This document shows positions 36,476 to 49,819 of a stretch of 64,000 nt of DNA, piece by piece. The translations under genes and the position numbers were made by a program. Positions within the stretch are counted from its first letter, which is position 1, and each line of letters begins with the position of its first letter. Origin of the DNA: Nectonema munidae. Its lineage: Eukaryota > Nematomorpha > Nectonematoida > Nectonematidae. Where the stretch lies: positions 1-64,000 of the forward strand of contig JAUIRK010000893.1 in assembly GCA_030549495.1 (NCBI GenBank). The letters run 5' to 3'. The notes below the pieces were generated by a model. The model was given only the letters and a program-made list of their open reading frames with translations. It did no database searches and had not been told where the DNA came from.

Positions 36476-39400
36476 GATATATTAATAGATCTGCAATTGA
36501 GCAGGGAACTGATAAAAATCTTAATGGCTCAATTAGAAAATCATGCGATACCAAAGGCTTTATCAAAAAATACAAAATTATGGTTATCAATTAAAAATGG
36601 AAACGCAAAATTGGTAAAATGTTTATCTTGGACCAGATTTTTAAGTCAGGTTTAACCTAATAAAACCCGTCAAGCTGGATTTATTGTCAAGTGTGCATGA
36701 GAAAGCAATCAAAAAAGTCGAGCTGTTAAGTTTAAAAACTTCTTTTAGGCAGCATTCGCAAAGAATACTTTTGTTGAGTGATTTTTTGATTCACGTGAGT
36801 ATTATTAGTGTCATAAATGATAACTGTACCTTTTTTCGCTTGTGCACTGTATTTTTCCATGTAAGGCAAATAGGATCGAACAGAGGACAAAACTAAATAT
36901 GCATCATGCTCATCACATTCCTTTATAAGCATCATGATTATATAATCTTACACTTATTCAGTTCTTCTTTATACATGCTGGGATTGTCTAAAAAAAATTT
37001 TTATACATTTTTTATATTCTCGTTTAAAACGAAGCATAATTTTTGAATTCGCTAAATCCAATCTTACTTTTTTTGGTTTGCATCAATTTTTCAAAAGATT
37101 CTAAATAAAAAGTCTAATTAAGCATTTTTACACGCAAAAAGTTGTCAAGTTTAAGGATATTTAGTGAAAAAGAAGATTTTACTTGTGTCTTCGTTGCTGG
37201 ATTTCGAAACCCATATTTAAGATTACAATACCCCAGGAATAATAAATTACCACCTGGGGTATGACACTTTATTACTTAATTATTATTAATCTTCCTTTAT
37301 TACTCTAAAATCTAAAGTATAAGCTGCTCCACGTATTAGATGCATAGAAGGTATTTTTGAGGTATCGTATAAATTGCACCATCTGTATATTAAATTTTCA
37401 CAGTAAAGTTGAGTTTGCTTTTTCAGTTCATAGTCTAAATCTCTTTTTATCTTTAAATTCTTCGAAATCAAAATCTTGATAACCAAAATCTAGGAAGCCA
37501 AAATCTCCGATAACCAAAATCAAGAAGAAATTTTTAAATTACAAATTCAAAAATAAACTTTCAGAAATATATACTTTTTCTATTCACTTATAAAACTTGT
37601 AAAATCACTTAAAATTTTTAGTATGACAAATGTATTTTGATAAACAAAATTCTTAGGTTTTACAAGTCTCTGAATACAATACTTGCAAATAGAGAGAATA
37701 ATATTTTTAATACCCTAAAAAAGTATTTAAAAATAATCTCAAAGTGGTAAATATTGGGAGTATACAGTTTTAATTTTTCAACAAAAAAGTGTAGAATATT
37801 GAAATATGTTTCACTAACTAACTCTTAACCACATTTTCCAAGGAGTATTGCTGCAACGAACAGATCCCTACTTTTTTTTAAACAAAATTTCCCGAATTCA
37901 AATTTAGTTAAAAAATAGAGTTGATTTTGACTTAATTTTATGCGTAAATTCCGAATATGCAATCAGAATTTGAATATCTTTTGTAATTAGAATATAAAAT
38001 AGTATATAAATTTATGCACTTTCTTATAGGCCCCATTAAAAATTAGTTTACCCCACTTCCGTACTTCGAGTCAACACTATACAAAAAGTTTATATTTGTA
38101 TCATACTAATGAGAGCACTTAAAATATTGAAATCAGAAAAAAGTTAAAATCCATTTAAAAATTTGGCTATTGGAGATTTTAGTTTTGGTTTTTCGAGATT
38201 TTGACTAGGTATCGATTTTTTAAACTCTAAAATTATCAAGTTTTTAATGTTTTGTTTTTGGACGAGATGGCATATTCTGAACAATTTAAAAATGATGGGG
38301 GTACAAAAATTTTTTACTCGTTTAATCAAATTTAATAATTGAGAGCTTTAATTTTTAGTTTTGCGATCAGACTTACTCAAAGACACACGCCACATTAAGC
38401 TTAATATTTTTGAATCATTTTCTTCTTTTAAGTGGTTATTATAAGTAAGCAAGGTATAGAAAACTTCTATGTATTCCTTATGGAAAAAGCTAATAATGAA
38501 GCAATCCTTGCATGCTCTTTTGCCTAATATTAGGTTGCATCTACAAAATTAATTGAAAAAAAGAGTTAATATAAACGAAATCATAGCATCTTTGAATATT
38601 GCATGCCATATTTTTAAAGTTTCATTGAGATGAGTTTTACAGAGCAAATTTTTTAGCTCAATTTTCGTTGACCCTAAACTTATGAAGTACTGACATATTT
38701 TTATTATAAATGTTAGTTAAACTTTTTTTCATAGATTTGTTCTTCAGTACTAACGATTATACTTAAATACAGCTATTTGATTGGCTTAAAACAATCAATG
38801 AAAAATTACAGAATGAAGGAGAGAAAGCGTTAGAGCTTTATTTAGATTTAACTTTATTTTGATTTACAACTCTTCGCTTCTTATTAAATTTAGGTTGAGC
38901 TTACTTCTTAAAGAATGTTTTCTAACTTCGATGTATTCTAAAATAGAAAGAAATTGCACTTCTGCAAGGATGTAGAGTTTAAAGCAATTACCCCCTACTG
39001 TGAAGTCTTTAACGGATTCCACTTGCTCCAAACCTAGTTTCAGTGGGAGAATATGAAGAAAGATGAAATGAAATGATATAAAATTACATTATATTCACGC
39101 TGTTTACCTATAATTTTTTTCGAATCCAAAGTCCTCACGATTTGCTTCAATCCTAAAAGGCATTCATATTTTTTAAATATGGCAAAAAAATTAGTAGATT
39201 GCATTTTTACTTTCAATCCTAGAGTTGGCTTGCAAGCGTATTCCAAAGATGCACATGCAAGAAATCTAAAAGTAAGACACCTGTATTAAAATAAAATATT
39301 TACTCCAAAAGTATTAAAATCTTTTCTTGCTTTATACTTCCAACATAAGTTTTAACTTTCTTCATCTCCTTTCCTAGGAGACTGAATTAATTTAGTTTGG

Positions 39401-41904
39401 GCTTATCCTGGTTTGTACGTCAAGTTGTTAACTAATCCTTAAGTTTATATGTCAAAACTCCCGCACCAAGTACTTTCAAAAATCCGCGTTCAAAGATGAA
39501 CAGAGTCGTAATTATGGACCAAACTAATTTTTGGAAAACTTATTTCCTTACTGATATAGTAAAAGCTTATTAGATGAAATTGTGGCAAAAATTATTTTTA
39601 TAATATATTTTTCAAAATGCTTAATTAAAGGAGCTATTTTGATCTTCTGAGTTTTTAAAAATTTTGAAACTTTCGAGAAACAAAAAGTTACTTTTTCTTT
39701 ACAGTATTCCAATTAAATAAAGGTACAATGCCGCCTCTTCTAATATAAATTCAGTTCAAATTTAATTGGAAAAATGTCTACATAGCTAATTAAATGGTTA
39801 ATTAAAAATTTTAATGTCTCGCTAATTAATAAAATTAGTCGGTAATTCACATTAACAAGTTAACATCTATTTTTAATTATTTTTCTTCTATATTTGGATT
39901 TATGTTAAAATCATTTCGTCTCAAAATATGAATAAAAAGGCGATTGCACATTTACGATTTGTTTTGCGAGTAATTTGGAGGGATGAATCTTTAGTGCTCT
40001 AAATCTAAATTGTTGCTTATATAGATATCCGCTAACTAAAGTTTTGAAATTTAATTTTTTTAAATATTCTTTTTTATAAATGTTTTAATTAAATAATACA
40101 CTTACCAAAATCATTATCAACTTCATTTTGCGTTTAGAAAAATTTCTAAAAAAAGAAATAAATATTACTTTCGTTTGAAATACAAAACTGTTTTATGCAT
40201 AAAATCCAAAATCTTTTTCTTTTTATGAAAAAAAAATATAAATTATAAAAAAAATAAATAAAGTATTTTTTGATTATTTACTTTAAGTTCAAATATGGAA
40301 ATAGGCGGAAGTTTTCACAAAAAATTTTTTAAATCTTCATTTTTCCCAACAAATTATAAATAACTGGATATGTTTTTAGAAAAATAAAAAGTATTTATAT
40401 TTTTTTATAAATTTTATAAAAAATTGAAAACGAAAAATTTAAGTTTTATTCTCAGTACAAACATACTAAAATTGATCGCATTTTTATTTTAATTTTTTGA
40501 ACTTATATTATGAATAAGAACTAAATGAAGTGTAGCAAAAAACATTGAAATACATTCCAATATTTAAATTTTGTTTTGAATTAAAGATTTTGAACAGTTT
40601 TGGAAAGATTTCGATTTATTTCGGTAAAAAGTTGCATTCTTGCTTCTTCTAATTCCATCATTCTGATTCTGGTTGAATTCTGGTTCTGATTTCCATCATT
40701 GACATCTTGTCAAACTTGAAGTATAATAATAAATGTTCTTTTTTCGTAGAGTAAGAATTTTGGAGTAATAATTCTTTGTGTTACAAGTCAGTGGTGAAGA
40801 ATTTTAAGCACTAGGCTGCCTATTGACAATTTTCTTTTAATGTGGGACTTTTACACAATGTAACATATTCGATATGATTTATCAAAAATATAATCACTTT
40901 TTTTAATAAAAAAAAATAAATAGAAATAAAATAATTTTAAGCTTTAAAATTTAAGAAAAAAGGTTTAAATCAATTATTCCAAATATTAGAAGAATATACT
41001 CGTAGGAACAACATATTAAGATGTCCTCTACTTCTCGTATTCAATCAAAGAAACTTATTACAGGAGTTATAGAATTATTGAATTTATTATTATTGATTGA
41101 TTATAGATATGAAGCAAACAGGAAACCTTCAAAAAAATTCAAATACTCGAGTAAATTGTTTGCTGAAGAATTTTGAGAAGTAAGTCAGTCAAGTAGCAAG
41201 ATCTTACAGTTTTAAAAATTGTTATTCACACATTTTTGATAAGTATTTATATAGCTTATTTAGTGATATAATGTAAGAACTTTAATAAACCAGTTTTGCA
41301 AAAGAGAAATTCTCTTCCTTTCTTATATTTTCTTAAGGTGCGTAAGTCTTCAAAGAATTTTGTATAATTTAGCTAAATATAAAAGAAATCATAGAATTTT
41401 ATTCTTTAATTTGCCTTAAAATAAGTGATGACTTACACTATATGTTTGAAAATAAAATTTCTATTTTCAACTTCACATATTTTGCCCCCAGAATTCGTGT
41501 TAAAATATAAAAAAACGTATTGAAATTTCTAGCAAAAAGATTCGTTTGTGGTTATTAACTTGCGAATGAATGAATCTAATATTCTTTCGTACAATTTGAT
41601 TAAATATAAAATTAATTATTAAATTTTTAAAATAGTGGTATAAAATGTATAAAATTAAATTTAATACATTTATTTATATGTTATCGAAAAAATTTTACAT
41701 AAATTAATTCATTTTTACCCTTATCAGGATAGTAAAATTATACAACTTAGTTGGGATGAGTGACTACAATTTGTAGTCAACTCATTTTTTACTGTTTTAT
41801 GTTAATATGTGTTTTTGTTTTTCAGACAATTAAATACAAGGGCTTTTAAAAAATATTTATTGAAATCATTTGTCACAATACTTGCGAATTATAGTTTTTT
41901 TATC
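36476..41904. other. AT-rich non-coding DNA
   Basis: No coding segment, transposon domain or RNA gene was recognised on either strand. The small open frames (for example 38144-38329 and 39040-39246, minus) have the biased composition of AT-rich DNA and lack splice or family support. Confidence 0.45.
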
Positions 41905-42270
41905 TCAAGAATGTTCTTTACAACAAGCTTTTGAGCAAATGGAACATCTTTTTCTTGAAAATTTTTTACAAATAAAACATCTTCTTGGGGTTTCTTTTTC
42001 ATTTACTTTTTCAGAAGTTTGAGCTTGCGTGCTTGATGTGAATAATTAATCACGTGTTTTAATTCGGTGGAAGGATAAACATTTTCTAACCTTTTTTCAT
42101 ATATGCCAATGAAAGCTCTTCTCCTAAATTTTTGAGAAAATGTTTTCTTGATTGATACTGACCATTTTTCTTTGCAATTAGGTATGCGTTGAGACATGCC
42201 ATGTCAAGCATGTTGAAGAACATCAGGTCAACACCACATATGGTCTTGTTATAAAAATTAATTAAATCAG
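41905..42270 (-). mobile_element. piggyBac transposase C-terminal fragment
   Basis: The minus strand begins near 42270 with NFYNKTICGVDLM, the piggyBac YNxxKGGVD motif, and runs into FFNMLDMACLNAYLI. The 35 or so residues normally between these motifs are missing, so there is an internal deletion. After a frame change comes the C-terminal cysteine-rich domain RRCFICKKFSRKRCSICSKA, ending CCKEHS and a stop at 41905-41907. This zinc-binding domain binds transposon ends in piggyBac. Only the 3' end of the gene remains. Confidence 0.78.
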
Positions 42271-45200
42271 GTATTCTCTTTTCATTGACAAAAACAGAAA
42301 CAAAAAAATTACTTTATAAAAGAGATACAGTCTTATTTTTTTGGCTGTATAAGATAAAATTATGATTTTGTTTTCGTTATCATATTTGAAAACTGTAGAG
42401 CCAGGACCGTATCAAGGGATCGTGGCGCCCCAGGGCAAAGATCCTGAATGGAGCCCATCACCCCTTGCTCTTTCTTTTCTCACTCATCCCCACCCCATTC
42501 TGGCTTAAAAAGTGATTTAGAAAAAAAATGCAAAACTTTTAAAAAAAATAGCAATAGCAAACGTGAAGAACACGCACGTTTACTACTAAAATGATATTAA
42601 CAAATGAAGAGACGTAGTTTGTACCGAAATATGTACGGGTAATGAAGGATTCGAATTAATAAAATCTGGATTAACGAGGATTGACTGTATTAAAAATTTA
42701 CGAAAATTTTTTTTTATGGATTTTTTTAATTTTTGTAAAAAAAATTATATTTTCTTTTTTCATTTACTTGATGATAAATTATTCCATATGTCAATAATTC
42801 TATTTTTTGAAATTTTATATGTTCTTAAAAGTCAATTTTGACACTTCGGGCTTTTTGGTAAGTAAAACACATGGTTTTCCTAAAGTTCAGCAATATTCTT
42901 TAGAATACACCTTGTTTTATAATATAAAAACTTGTGAATAAACTTCTTCCTACTGCATACTATATGTACATAACTGCACTTCTCAAAATGAAATAAAATT
43001 TTCTTACACACTGAAACTAAGGAAGGAAAGAGAAAAGTAGGAAAAGCAAATGACAAGAAAGGAAAGTGCTATCTTCTTTTATATGAAATAGCAGAACCTA
43101 AATGTTAAGAAATTTTTCATACTACTTAAAATTCTTTTTGACTCTGTTCAATTGGCTTAAGGGAAGCGCAAAGAGATATGGCAAAAATGCTGATGTTACA
43201 AAATTGCCATAGTCTAAAAACATACAAAAGTCTTCATAATATCATTTAATATGCTTTGGAAATTACAAAGAGGGAGACATTTAGAACTCTTTAGCTAGCC
43301 GTAAGCAATATGTAAATCTTTCTTGCCCAATATTTTGATTTTTTATCTTGCAAAATCATACAAAAATTGTTTCCTCGTAAAGATAGTACTTGGAAATCGT
43401 AAGAAAATACTTGGAAATAAGAAAACTGGGTTTTTGTTTACTTTGATGACTTGATTAATCACAATTATTTTTTGAAAAAGATTTTTTAGTAGAAAAATTT
43501 AAAAATAATTTAAAAATCTTTCGTGTTGTTCGACATAGATATTATAAATTTTATAACGATAATTTTGTAGCACTGATGAATTATTTAACCTTATTAGTGT
43601 GGGAGAGGGATGAATATAATTTGCCCTAAATTTCATGACTCCTAAATTCGCTAGCTGCATCTTTTAATTTAATTTCTTGATGGTTGAATGATCCTATTAT
43701 GTCAACAAGTGTCATTCAAAAACAATGTCTGCCATTTTTAAATGACTTAAAAACAATTTACATCTTATTTTTCTCAAAGTTTTCTATTTTTTCACTCATA
43801 TCGCCAAATTCAACAACGTTCATATTTTTAGCATGCTAAATCCAGTTGTGACATTTATTTGTCACGAATATCCAACAAACTTGACAAAAAAGGATGTAAA
43901 CATATTTTAAAATAAATATAAAAAGTTTTAAATAGATGCATACCCATTTTCGAGTATGCTGAATTTCAAATAGTGATGTTCATTTTGTTTGAAAATCAAT
44001 CAAAACCTGTCAATAACCAATTTAAAATAGCAAATTTTCTCAAATTGCCCAACTTCTGAAATAAACTGATTTTTACACATATATATCCTAATATTTTTAG
44101 CCATTTTCAAATATGCTTAATTGTTTTGTATGGAAATCAGGTATACCAACTCTCAAAAATAAAAGTAAAGTTAATTTTGAATAAAAATACCACTACAAAG
44201 GAGCTAGAATTACAAAAAAATTAGTTTAAAATTTAAATAAGATTGCTAATCTTCAAAAACGTCACTAGAAGTTGCAGATTATATAAATTCAAATTTTTAT
44301 ATCCTCATACACTGCCCAATTTTTGCAATAACTTCAGAAGGCTTCATTTTCGTAATCAACTTTTATTGTTATTTTTCAAACCACACATACTAATAATAAT
44401 AATCAGAATACTATTAAAAGTATTTCAATCCATTTGATTTCTTAGTTTAGTTTTAATGATATTGCGTTGACTAAACAATCGATGAACTTGTGTCAAAAAT
44501 GTACAGCTTCTATCGAAATATGAGCAAAGAAGACTTGATCCTGATTCCAACGGACTATTGAAACAAAAATTAAATTAAAAGTAATCTTTACAAATAGAAA
44601 AACTTAAAGATTTTTTTATATTTTATTTTTATATACGCCAAAAAACTTTAAAAAATTCGCTAAAAATACTCTATCGCTAAGAGCAAAATAATGTCATTAA
44701 ATTAAAATAAAAATCAATCAATTTTTTCTATGAATTGGCAATCCTGATGGAAATCATTCCTCAAAAAGCGATTTAAAAATCAAATTGTCCAATTTTACAG
44801 ATAAATAGTTTTTTACTCATATATATACATATTTTAAAGAATGTTGAATTCATTGGTGATGTTTACTTTGTATGAAAATTATTCAAAATATGTCAAAAAG
44901 TCATTTAAAATTTATCCATTTTACTCATAGTTTTTCAAAAACAAAATATATAATGTTTTAACATATATACATCTTTTTTGACGGTTCAGAATTCAATGAT
45001 TACATTTTATTGTATGAAAACCCATCAAACCTTTCAAAAAGAATTCAAAAATGGCAATCAATAACAATTAGTTTATAATAATAGAAAGTGAAAAATTTTT
45101 CTATGTCCTAGAAAGAAAAGTGCCTTTTTAATGTTGAATTATATGATCTTTCTTTATGCAATAATACCAGAATCTAGTTCCGCACTTCATTTGCTTCGCA

Positions 45201-45400
45201 AAATGAACAACTCTGCAACTGAGAGAGTTAATTATTCAAAAGGTTATTTTTAGACAAAAATAATTTACTTGTAAAAAAAATCAAATAAATATATAGTTAG
45301 TTAAATTGTAGTTTATAATAGAAAAAAAACTTAGCCTGATATAATGAAAAAGTTAATGAATACATGTATAAAAAACTTGAGAGATTTTTTTTTGTTTAAA
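42271..45400. other. AT-rich non-coding DNA
   Basis: No gene was recognised. A locally GC-rich patch near 42400-42470 (CGTATCAAGGGATCGTGGCG, then CCCCAGGGC) looks like the edge of a repeat, but no partner end was found. Confidence 0.4.
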
Positions 45401-45401
45401 T

Positions 45402-46018
<617 letters not shown>

Positions 46019-46962
46019 GTCATTACTTGTTCTCCTCAAATAACACAAATGTCTAGAGATTTTATACGCGAATATTTCTTACAAGCGAGCATTTTACCAT
46101 ATGTACATTTTACATATATAAATTGAAATACGTAAATTTGTAAAATATATAATCTTCCCAATTATTACGCCCCCTTCAACACCTGAGCTGACAAAGTTTG
46201 CCCTAATAGGCTAATAGGGCTAAAGACCAAGGCATTCTCGTGTAAATTTTTTATGATTAATCACTAAAGAAAATTCGCAAATTATAAAATGATTAAATAG
46301 TAAAAGTGAAGCGTTTTCATTCATAAGGCACGATTTGCGCCAAGCGTATATAATTATGAGCAGCTAAGTCGCAGTGCTAGAATTTCAGAATGAGATCGTA
46401 GCCAAGAGAGCAAGGCAAGCGCTTATTCACGCTTCCTGATTTCCTCATTTGCAACATCTTTGGCTCAGTCTTCTCATTAGAAGAAAGGAAAATGTAGACT
46501 ATTTTGCGTAATTCTATTACGAATAGTTATTGAATAACCTGCATAATTAATTGCACTTCTATTTTTATGGTGCTTATTTCTCAGAATTATGTTCCACTTA
46601 TTTTACTAGCGAGAGATGATGAGGTAATTTATTCGCACCTATTTAAACGTGTCCTAGATTCCTAGAGGATACTAAAGTCATTATCTACTCACAGATTTTA
46701 TTTTATCGGTATTTATTGTAGAACATTTTTGAGATGTTTGGTAACTTGATGATGTCATCAAATACTGCTCTTACATCATCATTTTTCATAGAATTTTGGA
46801 CTCTAATTTTAAGGACATCTAATTTTAAAGGTATCCCAAAAGTACAGAGTAAAGTTTGACGTATTTTTAGTTTAGTCCAGGGGCGCACATCCGGGGGCTG
46901 CTTGTTTATGAAACATATATGATGATCGCATTATAGGATGTGATGATCATTCGAATACATGA

Positions 46963-47040
46963 TAAAAGAGGGAATATACGAGAATAAAAGAGGGAATATA
47001 CGAGAATAAAAGAGGGAATATACGAGAATAAAAGAGGGAA
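46963..47040 (+). repeat. 22-bp minisatellite, about 3.5 copies
   Basis: The unit AAAAGAGGGAATATACGAGAT-like (period 22) repeats three times exactly, with a partial fourth ending GGGAATGCAG. Confidence 0.85.
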
Positions 47041-49043
47041 TGCAGACTTTCGAGACATCATGCCAAGCTGCTATGAAATTCCTATCAAAAATATTTTACA
47101 AACGATGTGAGAGCTATATAATAATGATAATAATCCATTGTTTCAATATGCACACAATAAGTAAGCAATGTTTATCACAGTGTCCCAAAGGGCCTTGTAG
47201 TATTTTTGAGCAAAGACATGCTGATGATCTACCAGATTTTTCTCACCATCTTCTGTCATTTTAACTTTTCTTCCAAGTAAGCAGTTTTTTTTTCGACTTT
47301 CTATTTAGAGTTAAATTTATAATTATTTTATTTTATCTCATTAGAAACTAGTTTTTAGCGGAATATAAGTTCAATATTTTCAGAACTTTTTTTAGTGATA
47401 CCAAAGTTCAGCTATTCAAATTAATCACAGGGATTTTTGGTAAAAATTTAGTTCCATCAAAATGTCTTCATGTTTTAACTTTAATTAACCCACTGACTCT
47501 CACAATTTATTTTGTAAGTAACACTGTACGTAATTAATTAAATCATTTTTTTAAGAAAATTTGTCGATTATTATAATAAAAATATAATATCGAAACCCTT
47601 ATTTTGATCTATGTATGGCAGCTATCAGAGTTTTATTTGGAGGCAGAGAAATAATCAAAAAACGCAATGATTTTTTTGTTCTCGTATACTATGATTTTTA
47701 TGATTTCTGTTTGTTTAAATGGTTTATTAGGATTTTGTGTTCTTAGACTTAAATAATTATATGAAACGTGATTAGCGTTACCAAATCACCCTATAAGGGT
47801 TAGCTACTTCAACCTTGGCTTTTGCTGCCTATAAAAACGTGAAAATATCAAATAAAGCGCCGATTTTTTATGCCTCCTATTATTTCGAAATTATTCTGAG
47901 AACAAACAGTTTTATTTTAAAATAGTGAAAATTGTTTTATTAGTTTATTTTGTTATGCTGTAAAAATTTTTAGTTTTTGTTTAAGCTCTATAACTTTTTT
48001 TCCTCAAAAGTTTTATTATAAAAGGCAAATCATTGCAAAAGAAGTCGTTATTTTACTTTTTGTAGATCTTGAATCAGAACGGCCAAGTAAGAGTATCTGA
48101 ATTTATCGTTTGATTATTTTCTGTTTGTATCATTTAACTATCATATTTTGCTTCATAAAAAATTTATTATTACATTTTAATATTTTTTAAGTATTTGATA
48201 CTTTGTGTTCGCGTGCACCAATTTAACTTTTAAACTATTTTTTGAATCTTTATTTTATACCCTTTTTTGAGTCTAAACTTACACTTATTCTTATACACTA
48301 AAAAGTATAAAAAAATTCTAATACAAAAGTTTTCTAATTTAGTTCTGTTTTACATTTTTGATAGAAATCACCTAAGGAAAGTTATGTAGGTTGGATGTGT
48401 TTTTTTAATTTATTTTTCTCAATAAAACATTTTCATTTTTTAAGAAGAAGAAATGGAACTGAAAATTAATGAATGATTTTTTTCATTCAATAAAATTTTC
48501 AATTTTTTTTATTGTTAATTGATATCTTTACCCCTTTTCTACACATAATTTGGAGATGGTGCGCGTCTATTTGAAGTGAAAAAGGAGGAACTATATATAA
48601 GTCCTCATTCATTGTTGACGTTAAGCTTAATAGGGCGGGGGTTAAAGTTTACATTAAGCTTAATTAAGAATGAAATAAAATAGACAAGAGAGGAGTAGGA
48701 ATCCAGAAAAATTTGTTGTTCTTTTTGAAAGACGCTTGAAAGTTCGCCCCATTTCTTTAGTATTGAAAACGTTTATTATTCACTCTATAGGTTTAGTACG
48801 CACGATATCATAACATTTAGGGCACAAAACATCCAATTCCGGTCCAAAACGTCATCTAACCGTTTTGAACTGATATATTTATTCTATACAGAAGTTTTGG
48901 TTTATTCATTGATTGCTTATCTATCATAAAAAAATTTTTATTTGAAAATAGGTCAATTAAGCGGTGTGGATGTTCTAGACAACAAAACTTCGTTAGGTGT
49001 CCCTTGTTCCAGGATCCACAGAAACAACAAGAAATTCAATTTT
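47041..49043. other. AT-rich non-coding DNA
   Basis: No recognisable gene. The frame at 47040-47264 (plus) lacks any family motif. Confidence 0.4.
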
Positions 49044-49127
49044 GGGTGCATTGGGAATTGAACCCGATGCTTTTAGAATGAAATCCCTGGGGTGTACGTG
49101 TAACTAACCACCATGACACCGGCACCC
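49044..49127 (-). repeat. tRNA-like element (SINE head or tRNA pseudogene)
   Basis: The minus strand starts GGGTGCC and ends TGCACCC 84 nt later, giving 6 of 7 acceptor pairs. ATGGTGGTTAGTTACACG resembles a D arm/A box, and GGGTTCAATTCCC is a good T arm/B box. The anticodon region is not convincingly folded. Length and variable region would suit a Leu/Ser-type tRNA, but a tRNA-derived repeat is at least as likely. Confidence 0.4.
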
Positions 49128-49819
49128 ACGTTCTAGGCTAAAAAAGATGCAAAATTTTTGCTGAATTTTAACATCTGAAAAGCGCAAAACATCTGAAAGG
49201 CAACTTCATCCCAGAATCATTGTATAGAAAAATTAGAAGCAATCAAAACACGCAGCATTTAGCGATCATAACAAATTTTTATCCAGTTGATGTCATTTAT
49301 ATCGCAAATTTCTAGCTTTAGTCATTTTTATTTAATAAAATTTTTCTTAGTCATTACTACAACTGCAATTAAGTCAATAGCAAAATGTTCACTTGTTTCT
49401 ACTTTTTTATAGCGTCATTAGATATTGATCTGATCTAGACGTTTGAAAAAAAATTTTAAATAGCAAATTTTAAATTACCTATCTACTTTAATATAATATA
49501 ATGAAAAGTTCGAATTTTGAAAACGTTTTAGCATAAATCATGAAAATTAGAGATTTAACGCCATCTATAAAATTCGTAATTTTTTCATAATATGACTTTT
49601 TATAAATTTATTTCAGAAAAATGAAAAAGTAAATATGTTTTCCCATAAAATGTAGTTTTTTTGGAACTGTTGGGTATTATTTTTTCCAAAAAGTATAGAA
49701 TAATAATTTAATTGAGCAATCGAAAATTTGGCTTTATTTAAAAAAAAAAAAGAAAAACATGAATTAATATATAAAAGCAAATACAAGGATAAAATTTATA
49801 TATCAATGTTCACATAAAA

